From Candidatus Raymondbacteria bacterium RIFOXYA2_FULL_49_16 (GTDB lineage: Bacteria > Fibrobacterota > OXYB2-FULL-49-7 > XYB2-FULL-49-35), in NCBI GenBank assembly GCA_001789205.1, contig MFYT01000028.1:1-8566 (forward strand): a DNA stretch of 8,566 nucleotides. The letters run 5' to 3'. The notes below the pieces were generated by a model. It had not been told where the DNA came from, ran no database searches, and worked only from the letters and a program-made list of their open reading frames with translations. The position numbers and the translations under genes were made by a program. Positions 1 through 6,554 of this stretch are shown here, piece after piece (position 1 is the stretch's first letter; every line of letters starts with the position of its first letter).

Positions 1-66
1 CAATAATTTATTGCTTCTAAGCCGAACGAACCAGCACGGAAAAAGAAAATTAAAAAAGTGTAAAAA

Positions 67-867
67 TTAAGTGGTCACAGCACTAGTGATTGATTCGTCC
101 GGGTTCGCGATTCTGCTGCACACCATCGAAATCCGGTAATCATTGAGATATTCGAGCGGTCCTTTTCCCATGGCAGCATTAAACTGCCTGCGAAAATGGC
201 CCTCGCTCATTGCGCAGACATGCGCCAATCCTGGAACAGCCATTGGTTCTTCGTATCCCTGCGCAATTGCCTGAAGCGCTGGCTTAAGCCGGGTAATGGT
301 ATTAAGATCGCGAGCGCGCCTGACAAAAGCTGTCCGGGGCTGATGGGCCTGAAGATATCTATGGGCTTCAACAAGGGTCTGGAGCAGCAACGACCTGATC
401 AGGTCCTGGGCATGCGCCTTGTTGCCGACCGCTTCCGCAAAAAGCGCCGCAACCGCAGTGTGCATGGCTGGAAAATTCTCCTGTGAAAACCTGTTGGGAA
501 ACCGCGGTCCCGAAAGCGCGTCAGTATCGAGCAGCCGTGCGTCTCCCGTCATGTTTCTGAGCAACGCAGCAGCATCGGTAAGAGCAAAACGCCAGGAACA
601 TTTTTTTCCCGAAGGAGAGCACGCCTTGTGCGCCTCACAGCTGGCAATGAGCATGACATCTCCGGGTTTGAATCGGATCACCTTGTCTTCGACCACAAAG
701 ATACCTTCGCCCGAATAACAAAGCCCGATCTCGAAATAGGGGTGCAGATGGAGTGCGCGTATTTCCCGGTCGCTGAACGCATGCGGCGCTGCGCTAAAGG
801 GAAAGGCCGGATCGAGGGGCATGGGCGCCTCTTCCCTGGCCTGTATAGTATATGTTCGTTTTTGCAT
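67..867 (-). CDS. AraC-family transcriptional regulator, C-terminally truncated
   Basis: Likely cytoplasmic DNA-binding regulator of the AraC/XylS family, 266 residues. Residues about 36-82 form a cupin-like sensor (HLHPYFEIG, then a glycine turn and KPGDVMLI), as in sugar-responsive members. Residues about 208-247 form the first helix-turn-helix (LAHVCAMSEGHFRRQFN) and the linker helix EYLNDYRI. The usual start of the second HTH follows (NPDESITS), but the protein then reads AVTT and stops, so roughly 30-35 residues with the second recognition helix and the GxxP/YR end are absent. None of the three forward frames over 66-1 restores them. The ATG at 865-867 has no clear ribosome site; Met16 (ATG at 820-822), preceded by a GAGG, is a possible alternative start. 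It is divergent from the ADP-ribosylglycohydrolase-like gene, whose expression it may have controlled. Family assignment is firm; whether the protein still works is unknown. Confidence 0.85.
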   Translation of the reverse strand: MQKRTYTIQAREEAPMPLDPAFPFSAAPHAFSDREIRALHLHPYFEIGLCYSGEGIFVVEDKVIRFKPGDVMLIASCEAHKACSPSGKKCSWRFALTDAAALLRNMTGDARLLDTDALSGPRFPNRFSQENFPAMHTAVAALFAEAVGNKAHAQDLIRSLLLQTLVEAHRYLQAHQPRTAFVRRARDLNTITRLKPALQAIAQGYEEPMAVPGLAHVCAMSEGHFRRQFNAAMGKGPLEYLNDYRISMVCSRIANPDESITSAVTT

Positions 868-962
868 ACTTTTTGTCCGATTTGAGGTAGCGCTACAGAT
901 AACATTCAGAATATATTATTATCACAATATGCATTATCAACCATTTTAACAAGGAGCATCCA
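868..962. promoter_or_regulatory. Divergent intergenic region with 10-bp palindrome (887-896)
   Basis: This 95-bp AT-rich region must hold the promoters of both the AraC-type gene and the ADP-ribosylglycohydrolase-like gene. It contains the perfect palindrome GTAGCGCTAC at 887-896, with a central CG as in many operators of dimeric repressors. AraC proteins more usually bind direct repeats, so the cognate factor is uncertain. AT-rich stretches around 911-919 could serve as a -10 element, but I cannot fix a -35/-10 pair with confidence. A strong ribosome site, AAGGAG at 951-956, sits 6 nt before the ATG at 963. Confidence 0.45.
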
Positions 963-2270
963 ATGGCACGCTATCAGGGAATCCCCGATCTCGACGCTCT
1001 GACGTACGACCTGCACCGCTGGGCTGAACTACGGTACGAGGAAGGTGGGAAGATAGCGCCGGTGCTGGCAGAGGTCGAGAAAGCAATGAACCGCGGCATG
1101 GCGCGGCTCAAAACACTGCCCGTGGACAAGGCCATGAGGCAAAAAGAGCCCGACGACCTTGCGTCAATAAGAAAGCTGAGGCCCAAAGGCCCGCGCGTTC
1201 TATGGAAATCATTTGACGCAACATTGTACAATGAAAAACTTCCCGGAGCGCTTCTTGCCCGCTGCGCAGGCTGCACCATGGGCGCCATTGTCGAATTTTA
1301 CGATGTGGACCGCATGAAATCATGGGCAATGGCGACCGGCGATCCGTTTCCGCCCACAGGATACTGGACCAAGGCCGATCTTCCTGACGAATTACGCTAT
1401 CACAAAACAAAACGCCAGATGTACACCAAAGGAAGCATGGACGGCGTTCCTGTTGACGACGATCTTGCATACACGCTTCTTGGCATGCTCATTGCCGAGG
1501 ACCATGGCGTCAATTTCACCGTTGAAGATGTTGGAAAAGCATGGAAAAAATACCTCCCCTATGCGTGTACCGCTGAAAAAGTGGCGCTGGAAAATCTTAA
1601 AAAAGGCGTTCCCGCACTTAAAGCCGCTGAAATCAACAATCCCTATGTGCAGTGGATTGGAGCTGATATCCGTGCGGATCCCTTTGGCTATATGGCGCCC
1701 GGCCTTCCGGAAAAAGCGGCTGAAATGGCCTATCACGAAGCGTATATCTCGCACAGACGTAACGGCATCTACGGTGAAATGTTTTTTGCAGCCGCCATTG
1801 CCGCGGCATTCGCGGTCAACGACCCGATTGAAGCGATAAGAATCGGCTTGACCGAGATTCCAGCCGAATGCCTGCTGGCAAAGCACGTGAAATGGGCCCT
1901 GGTAAAGGCGCCGTCTATAAAAAATTACATGCAGGCGCGCGCAGCAACGGACAAATACTTTGGGGGAATGAGCGGCGTGCACACAAACCTCAATGCCGCG
2001 TTGACCATATTCGGCCTTTCAATTGGCCAAAAAGATGTGGTCAAAACCCTTGGCGAAACCATTGCCATGGGTCAAGACAATGACTGCACCGCAGCAACAG
2101 CCGGTTCAATTATTGGCGCAATTGCAGGCAAATCAAAGATACCCGCGCATCTGACCAGGCCGTTTAATAATAAAATGCATTCATACCTGATAAAACGGCC
2201 GTTGTTTAAGCTTGATAATATTTTTCAGCGCTTTGGCAGGCTTGCGCAAAAAGTGCATGAGTCCATATGA
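963..2270 (+). CDS. ADP-ribosylglycohydrolase (DraG/ARH)-fold protein
   Basis: Cytoplasmic 435-residue protein with no signal peptide, assigned to the ADP-ribosylglycohydrolase superfamily by its motif order. Near residues 94-110, PGALLARCAGCTMG matches the glycine-rich family opening. DDDLAYTLL (165-173) occupies the place of the first metal motif, classically TDDT. SHRRNGIYGEMFFAAAIAAA (263-282) matches the central helix. GQDNDCTAATAGSIIGAIAG (370-389) matches the second metal motif (classically GDTDT/GDADS), giving Asp372 and Asp374 as ligands. Such proteins hydrolyse O- or N-glycosidic bonds to ribose or related sugars using metal ions. In this long, sugar-associated subgroup the substrate is mostly unknown, so ADP-ribose should not be assumed. 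The start is backed by AAGGAG with 6-nt spacing. It stands alone on its strand, divergent from an AraC-type regulator, which fits inducible small-molecule catabolism. Confidence 0.85.
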   Translation: MARYQGIPDLDALTYDLHRWAELRYEEGGKIAPVLAEVEKAMNRGMARLKTLPVDKAMRQKEPDDLASIRKLRPKGPRVLWKSFDATLYNEKLPGALLARCAGCTMGAIVEFYDVDRMKSWAMATGDPFPPTGYWTKADLPDELRYHKTKRQMYTKGSMDGVPVDDDLAYTLLGMLIAEDHGVNFTVEDVGKAWKKYLPYACTAEKVALENLKKGVPALKAAEINNPYVQWIGADIRADPFGYMAPGLPEKAAEMAYHEAYISHRRNGIYGEMFFAAAIAAAFAVNDPIEAIRIGLTEIPAECLLAKHVKWALVKAPSIKNYMQARAATDKYFGGMSGVHTNLNAALTIFGLSIGQKDVVKTLGETIAMGQDNDCTAATAGSIIGAIAGKSKIPAHLTRPFNNKMHSYLIKRPLFKLDNIFQRFGRLAQKVHESI

Positions 2271-2312
2271 CTAAAAAAAAAAGAAACCCTCTGTGGAACG
2301 GAAAAAATAGTA

Positions 2313-2334
2313 AAAAACCGCCTATACGGTTTTT
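2313..2334. terminator. Candidate bidirectional terminator between convergent genes
   Basis: An 8-bp stem (AAAAACCG at 2313-2320 and CGGTTTTT at 2327-2334) encloses a 6-nt loop. It lies between the end of the hydrolase gene and the convergent STAS gene. The A-run/T-run arrangement gives U-rich RNA after the GC part in both directions, more convincingly for minus-strand transcripts (six T). The GC core is only three pairs, so it may be weak. Confidence 0.55.
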
Positions 2335-2367
2335 AGCGTATAGCGCTGACGCGATGAGCAGGCGGCT

Positions 2368-2688
2368 TTACCTGAACGTTTTGTCTTTTTTCCTGAACGA
2401 TCCGCGCACATATCCCGAAAACCCGACCAAGTCGAGGATTTCGTAGATATGCTGGTTGACTCCCGAAAGGACCAGCATGCCGCCCAGACCGTTGATGGTC
2501 TTGATGGCCTCGGCCAGAAAACCGGCAAAACTGCCGGTAATCTCGAATACGCGCGAGAAGTCCAATTCGATGTTAGTGTGGCCGTTTCTGATTGCCTGGT
2601 GGATGCGGAAGGAGGCGGTACGGCAGTCGTCGAGCGAAAGAATGTTGCCCTGCAAATCGATGCGGAGACAGGAACCCGTTTCGTGCAT
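2368..2688 (-). CDS. STAS-domain protein (anti-sigma factor antagonist-like)
   Basis: Small cytoplasmic protein of 106 residues that is essentially one STAS domain. It shows the family pattern: an initial strand (CLRIDLQG), a helix, the strand NIELDFSRV (39-47), the acceptor-loop region EITGSFAGFL (49-58), a helix AEAIKTING, the strand GGMLVLSGV (69-77), and the ending IYEILDLVGF (81-90). STAS proteins such as SpoIIAA are phosphorylated on a serine in a DSSG-like loop by a partner kinase. Here the loop reads T-G-S-F; Ser53 is the only aligned acceptor, and the usual Asp and following Gly are missing. No kinase or phosphatase gene adjoins it, so the partner is unknown. A GGGG lies 9 nt before the ATG. 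It lies 145 bp downstream of nagA on the same strand but has its own candidate promoter. A general protein-interaction role cannot be excluded. Confidence 0.75.
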   Translation of the reverse strand: MHETGSCLRIDLQGNILSLDDCRTASFRIHQAIRNGHTNIELDFSRVFEITGSFAGFLAEAIKTINGLGGMLVLSGVNQHIYEILDLVGFSGYVRGSFRKKDKTFR

Positions 2689-2722
2689 TATCTCAAACCC
2701 CTGGATTAATACACTTACTAAT

Positions 2723-2752
2723 GAAATACGTTTAGCGAAAAGGATGAGTCAA
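2723..2752 (-). promoter_or_regulatory. Candidate promoter of the STAS gene
   Basis: On the minus strand TTGACT (2747-2752) is a good -35 match. An 18-bp spacer later comes TATTTC (2723-2728), a weaker -10, about 35 bp before the STAS ATG. This would allow expression independent of the GH94-nagA operon. Confidence 0.4.
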
Positions 2753-2761
2753 GTGTTTTTT

Positions 2762-2779
2762 CGTATGCGCGCGCAAACG
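2762..2779. promoter_or_regulatory. 18-bp near-palindrome upstream of the STAS promoter
   Basis: CGTATGCGC followed directly by GCGCAAACG is an inverted repeat with 8 of 9 positions paired and no loop. It ends about 9 bp upstream of the candidate -35 (minus-strand sense). With no loop and no T-run after it on the minus strand, it looks more like a binding site for a dimeric protein than a nagA terminator. No factor can be named. Confidence 0.35.
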
Positions 2780-2833
2780 CCATTATTTCAAGAACAAACT
2801 TATCAGAAAAACAATTTGTGCAGATATTCGGTC

Positions 2834-4024
2834 TTATCCTTGATGGGGTTTCAAGAAAGCATCCGCTCTTTGATATTTAATTTTACCCTCAAGCATGGTC
2901 ATTTCAACGTTGAATTCTTCGTCAAGTACGACAATGTCCGCATCTTTACCGGCGGCTAATATGCCTTTTCTATTTTCCAAGTTAAGGACCTTTGCACCGT
3001 TCAAGGACGCCATGCGAATCGCTTCGGTAATTTTGGCGCCAGCATGCTCAATCATGTTCTTGACCGCTTTGTTCAAGGTCAGAGAGCTCCCAGCAATAGT
3101 GCCGTCGTTGAGCACGGCCTTGCCACCCTTTATCCGCACCTTTTGATTGGCGAACTCGAATTCCTCCCCTTCGTGCATTCCGCCCGGCTTAATTGAATCG
3201 GTTATCAAGATAATGCCGCCCGCTTTTTTGACCTTAAGTAAGAATTCCATGATAGCGGGATGGACATGATACGTATCCGCTATCAACTCTATCTTTAATT
3301 CATCCCTGAGCATGGCGGCAAGGGCGACGCCAGGCTGTCTGTGGTGCAAAGGTTTCATGGCGTTAAACATGTGGGTGACATGGGCCGCTCCGTTATCTAT
3401 GGCCAGTTCTATTTCATCGTAGGTGGCCATTGAGTGCCCAATGGACAGGACAACCCCATCGTTCGCCGCTGCTCGCATTACATCAATTACGCCGGGGAGT
3501 TCGGGGGCGGTGGTCATCAATTTAATCAATCCTTTTGACGCCTCCCACATTTTCTTCCACGATGCGACCGTCGGTTTCCATAGATACTCATCGTTCATGG
3601 CGCCCTTGAATTCTTTGTTCAAATACGGGCCTTCCATATGGATGCCTTTGATATTCGATTCCGGACTGCCGAGGATATAATTTGCCAGGTTTCTAATATT
3701 TTTAAGGAGTTCGGCTTCGGGCATGGCACAGAGAGAGGCGAGAATGGTTGTTGAGCCGTTTTGAAGAAAATAATCGCTTATGGCGTCAAACCCGTCAAAA
3801 GCGTCGTCGGTAAAACCGCGTCCTGCGCCTCCATGGACCAATAAATCGACGAATCCAGGCGAAATCATTCGGCCGCTTACGTCGATGACCTCGCAGCCGT
3901 GTGGAATAGAGACATCTTTGGCCTTGCCGAGTTCGTATATTTTTGTCCCTTGGATTACAATTACTCCGTTTTCAATAACGCGGAACGGCGTGATAATTGT
4001 ACCACCAACTAAAGCGATGCTCAT
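2834..4024 (-). CDS. nagA: N-acetylglucosamine-6-phosphate deacetylase
   Basis: Cytoplasmic amidohydrolase that converts GlcNAc-6-phosphate to glucosamine-6-phosphate and acetate, the committed step of amino-sugar use. At 396 residues it is of normal length. Visible landmarks are the metal glutamate in HMEGPYLN (Glu131), GHSMATYDE (His197), THMFNAM (His218), the substrate-side ADTYHVHP (His253), and the catalytic aspartate in LITDSIKPGG (Asp276). Late motifs AGSSLTL and the end ILAAGKDADIVVLD also fit. The N-terminal HxH of many homologues reads Leu62-Val63-His64; E. coli NagA also departs from HxH here (Gln-x-Asn), so activity is not excluded. GGAG lies 6 nt before the ATG, and the gene begins 15 bp after the GH94 stop, so the two form an operon. 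This pairing suggests the deacetylase handles GlcNAc-6-P derived from the disaccharide cleaved by its neighbour. Confidence 0.93.
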   Translation of the reverse strand: MSIALVGGTIITPFRVIENGVIVIQGTKIYELGKAKDVSIPHGCEVIDVSGRMISPGFVDLLVHGGAGRGFTDDAFDGFDAISDYFLQNGSTTILASLCAMPEAELLKNIRNLANYILGSPESNIKGIHMEGPYLNKEFKGAMNDEYLWKPTVASWKKMWEASKGLIKLMTTAPELPGVIDVMRAAANDGVVLSIGHSMATYDEIELAIDNGAAHVTHMFNAMKPLHHRQPGVALAAMLRDELKIELIADTYHVHPAIMEFLLKVKKAGGIILITDSIKPGGMHEGEEFEFANQKVRIKGGKAVLNDGTIAGSSLTLNKAVKNMIEHAGAKITEAIRMASLNGAKVLNLENRKGILAAGKDADIVVLDEEFNVEMTMLEGKIKYQRADAFLKPHQG

Positions 4025-4039
4025 TGTTATCTCCGTTAA

Positions 4040-6412
4040 TTACATTATAGCCTTGACTGCCACTTCCTTTTTGTCCGCGTCAAAGGGAACAGTATTGCCC
4101 TGAACTTCCCTGCCGTCCACAATCAGCTGACGAACGCCTTTGTTTTTGCCCGAAGGGTTTTTCACTTCTATGTTGTACGTAATGCCCCTGGATATGCGGC
4201 GCACCTTGTAGCCTTTCCACTTTTTGGGGATGCAGGGATCGATCAAAAGGCCATTGTATTCCGGTTTGATGCCAAGGATATACTGGGTTGAGCCGATATA
4301 GGTCCACGGTATGCTTCCCGTGTGCCAATGGAGCCTGCCGAGTCCATACTCAGGATGCTCATCGCTGGCATAAGTCTGACAGAAGGTATAGGGTTCAATC
4401 TGAGAGACGTCCGGATTCTGATAATATGGAAGGGCGGAACGGTAATACTCCATTGCCCAGTCTCCCTTGCCCGCAATTGCGGTGGCAATGACGCCCCACG
4501 CATGCGCATGGTTGAACACTGCGCCGTTCTCTTTTAAGCCCGCGACCATGGATCCCACTGGCCCGATTTTTTCATCATACGCAGGATAGGCAGGAGTACA
4601 TTTTTTAAGGCCGCATTTTATGAACAGAAGTTTACGCATTGACTGCAGGCATTTTTCAAGCCGCTCACCCTCGGCAATGCCCGCAATAACTGCCCAGTTC
4701 TGCGCATTAAGGAATATTTTTCCGTACGTGTTCTTGTGCGACCCTACGGGCTCTCCGTCAATGGCAAAAGCCCGAATATACCATTCACCATCCCAGCAAT
4801 GATCATTGACACATTGCTTCATTTCATCTGCCATACTTCGATATTTTTTCGAATCCTCCGGTTTATTCAATAATCCGGCGATTTCCGCGATCTGGTTGCA
4901 CGCAAGTACAAATTGGCATGCAACCATCTGCGTTTCACCTTTGCCGTTCAGGTTGATGGCGTCGTTCCAGTCCGCAACACCGATTATAGGCAGGCCGTGC
5001 GGCCCTCTCCGGCTCCATTCCCAATCGCAGGTCATGCGCAAATGATCGTAGAGCGAGGCAGAGCCTCCCTCAAAGAAGGGATATTGTTTATCAAATATGG
5101 CAACATCTCCCGTCTCCTTTATATACGCGGTTGCGGCATATACGAGCCAGAGCGGGACATCGGAAAAATTACCGTCATTGGCCTTTGCGCCAAGGAGCGG
5201 GCTATAACTATGAGGAACATCGCCGCTATTATATTGCAGGGGAATGAGCACATCGAGCGCGTACCGGGACATTTCAGGCGCCACAGAAGCGAGAGCAGTG
5301 GCTTTTTGCGCGCGGTCGCGGTATCCGAATCCGCCACCACCCCAGTTGGTGTAGCCATAGTTCACCTTCTTATAGAAATCCATGCGCAGGTTGTATTGAT
5401 GCCAGCCGTTAAGAAAAACATCCATGCCCTCATCCGGCGTTTCACAGCCGAACACCCCAACGAAATCAGCGTAAAACTTTTTTAATATAAGCAATTCGTT
5501 TTCGAATGCAGCATTATTCAACAGGGGCGCTACATGCGCCTGTTCATCTCCCATGGCGTCATATGAACCGAGCGCGAAAAAGAACGTGCGCTCCTCGCCC
5601 GGCCTGAGCGCCAGGTCGTACTGGGTGGCTGCAACATGGTATCCGCCGCCTGCATAAAAACTGTCGCATTTTCCCTTTTCAAGCGCAATGGGATTGCTCT
5701 CGTCTCGGTATGGACCGATAAACTTGTCACGCCTGAAGCATATGGATTTGGGTTTCTCGGAACAGGTAAAGAATGCGACCCAGGGATAAAACTTCGACTC
5801 GGCCATGCTAACCGCTGGATCAGCATAGGGATAATGATAAAAAGTCCTGGTTTCAGGGTCGTACTTGCTGCGTGCCTCGTTTGCGATTGACTGGGCATTG
5901 TATTGATCCTTTATCATATTCCAGATTGCCCACTCGTTGTACTGAAAAAGCTTAAGCGTGCGTTTTTTCCCCGATGTATTCTTAACTTTAATCCGCCAGA
6001 GTTCGAAATCCTTCTCTATCGGTGAAAAATAGGTGTTTTCAGAAGCTATCCCCTTGTATTCATAGGATATTTTCGTATAGCCCCAGCCATGCCTGCACTG
6101 GTATTTGAAGTCTTTTTTCCAGTTGACCACCGGCTGCCATGTCGTGGACCAGTATTCGCCAGTATTCACATCCTTAAGGTAAATGTATCTGCCGGGCCGG
6201 TCCTCGGGAATGGCGGCGTAACGGAAACGTGTGATGCGCTTGTTGGCCGCGTCAAGATGGTAGGTGTATCCGCCGGCAGTATTGGATATAACGCCGGAAA
6301 AACGTTCGGTTTCTCCCAAATGGTTTACCCATGGGGTCGGCGTGTCGGGACGAATAATGACGTATTCGTTCGCGTGTTCATCAAAATAGCCGTATTTGGT
6401 TTTGTTTTTCAA
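4040..6412 (-). CDS. GH94 phosphorylase, probable N,N'-diacetylchitobiose (or cellobiose) phosphorylase
   Basis: Cytoplasmic inverting phosphorylase of glycoside hydrolase family 94. It would split a beta-linked disaccharide with phosphate to give a sugar 1-phosphate and a free sugar. I place the start at TTG 6410-6412: AAAGGAG (6419-6425) lies 6 nt before it, and the product (790 residues) opens MKNKTKYGYFD, as family members do. An ATG at 6461-6463 lacks a ribosome site and would add 17 unsupported residues. From the TTG, residues about 1-270 are the beta-sandwich (EYVIIRPDTPTPWVN, RHGWGYTKI). After a helical linker comes the (alpha/alpha)6 barrel, with GYRDRAQ (363-369), ADWND (480-484) holding the catalytic aspartate, NGAVFNHAHAW (630-640) and HTGSIPW (697-703). 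The N-terminal region recalls Vibrio chitobiose phosphorylase, and nagA beside it favours that substrate. The FSDVPLWL loop instead resembles cellobiose phosphorylase, so specificity is not settled. Confidence 0.9.
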   Translation of the reverse strand: MKNKTKYGYFDEHANEYVIIRPDTPTPWVNHLGETERFSGVISNTAGGYTYHLDAANKRITRFRYAAIPEDRPGRYIYLKDVNTGEYWSTTWQPVVNWKKDFKYQCRHGWGYTKISYEYKGIASENTYFSPIEKDFELWRIKVKNTSGKKRTLKLFQYNEWAIWNMIKDQYNAQSIANEARSKYDPETRTFYHYPYADPAVSMAESKFYPWVAFFTCSEKPKSICFRRDKFIGPYRDESNPIALEKGKCDSFYAGGGYHVAATQYDLALRPGEERTFFFALGSYDAMGDEQAHVAPLLNNAAFENELLILKKFYADFVGVFGCETPDEGMDVFLNGWHQYNLRMDFYKKVNYGYTNWGGGGFGYRDRAQKATALASVAPEMSRYALDVLIPLQYNSGDVPHSYSPLLGAKANDGNFSDVPLWLVYAATAYIKETGDVAIFDKQYPFFEGGSASLYDHLRMTCDWEWSRRGPHGLPIIGVADWNDAINLNGKGETQMVACQFVLACNQIAEIAGLLNKPEDSKKYRSMADEMKQCVNDHCWDGEWYIRAFAIDGEPVGSHKNTYGKIFLNAQNWAVIAGIAEGERLEKCLQSMRKLLFIKCGLKKCTPAYPAYDEKIGPVGSMVAGLKENGAVFNHAHAWGVIATAIAGKGDWAMEYYRSALPYYQNPDVSQIEPYTFCQTYASDEHPEYGLGRLHWHTGSIPWTYIGSTQYILGIKPEYNGLLIDPCIPKKWKGYKVRRISRGITYNIEVKNPSGKNKGVRQLIVDGREVQGNTVPFDADKKEVAVKAIM

Positions 6413-6554
6413 AAGGCGCTCCTTTCGTTCATGGTGGCCCAAAATATAATAATTTGATGGCATGGACAGCAGTGTTATCTACGCGCAGGAACATCCGTTT
6501 CATGCGCTGGATCCTGTCATTGCATGCCATGACAGGACCGCTATCCCATGCGGT
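6413..6554 (-). promoter_or_regulatory. Leader/intergenic region of the GH94-nagA operon with hairpin
   Basis: This 142-bp gap separates the exported-protein gene from GH94. It contains a 9-bp perfect inverted repeat (TCCTGTCAT 6512-6520, ATGACAGGA 6529-6537) with an 8-nt loop and no following T-run in minus sense, so it is not a standard intrinsic terminator. An AT-rich patch near 6441-6455 (minus sense contains TATTAT and TATATT) could be a -10 element, but I see no convincing -35. The Shine-Dalgarno for the TTG start is at 6419-6425. Confidence 0.35.

Noticed and set aside
78-93. ACTAGTGATT-like string resembling a cloning-vector polylinker junction at the AraC truncation point
   Set aside because: The codons across it still encode the conserved DESITS of AraC proteins, so this part is native sequence. 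The match is only about 11 bases and the AT-rich DNA beyond it does not look like vector.
1392-1982. Long minus-strand open frame of 196 codons inside the hydrolase gene
   Set aside because: It is the antisense shadow of a well-supported family gene and its product shows no domain logic.
2322-2528. Minus-strand open frame overlapping the STAS gene
   Set aside because: It is in another frame of the STAS gene and overlaps the candidate terminator; the STAS frame explains the region.
4913-5485. Plus-strand open frame of 190 codons within the GH94 gene
   Set aside because: Antisense shadow of a gene with clear catalytic motifs; no ribosome site or recognisable domain.
6512-6537. Hairpin as an intrinsic terminator of the exported-protein gene
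   Set aside because: No T-run follows the stem in the direction of transcription, so it is kept only as a possible leader structure.
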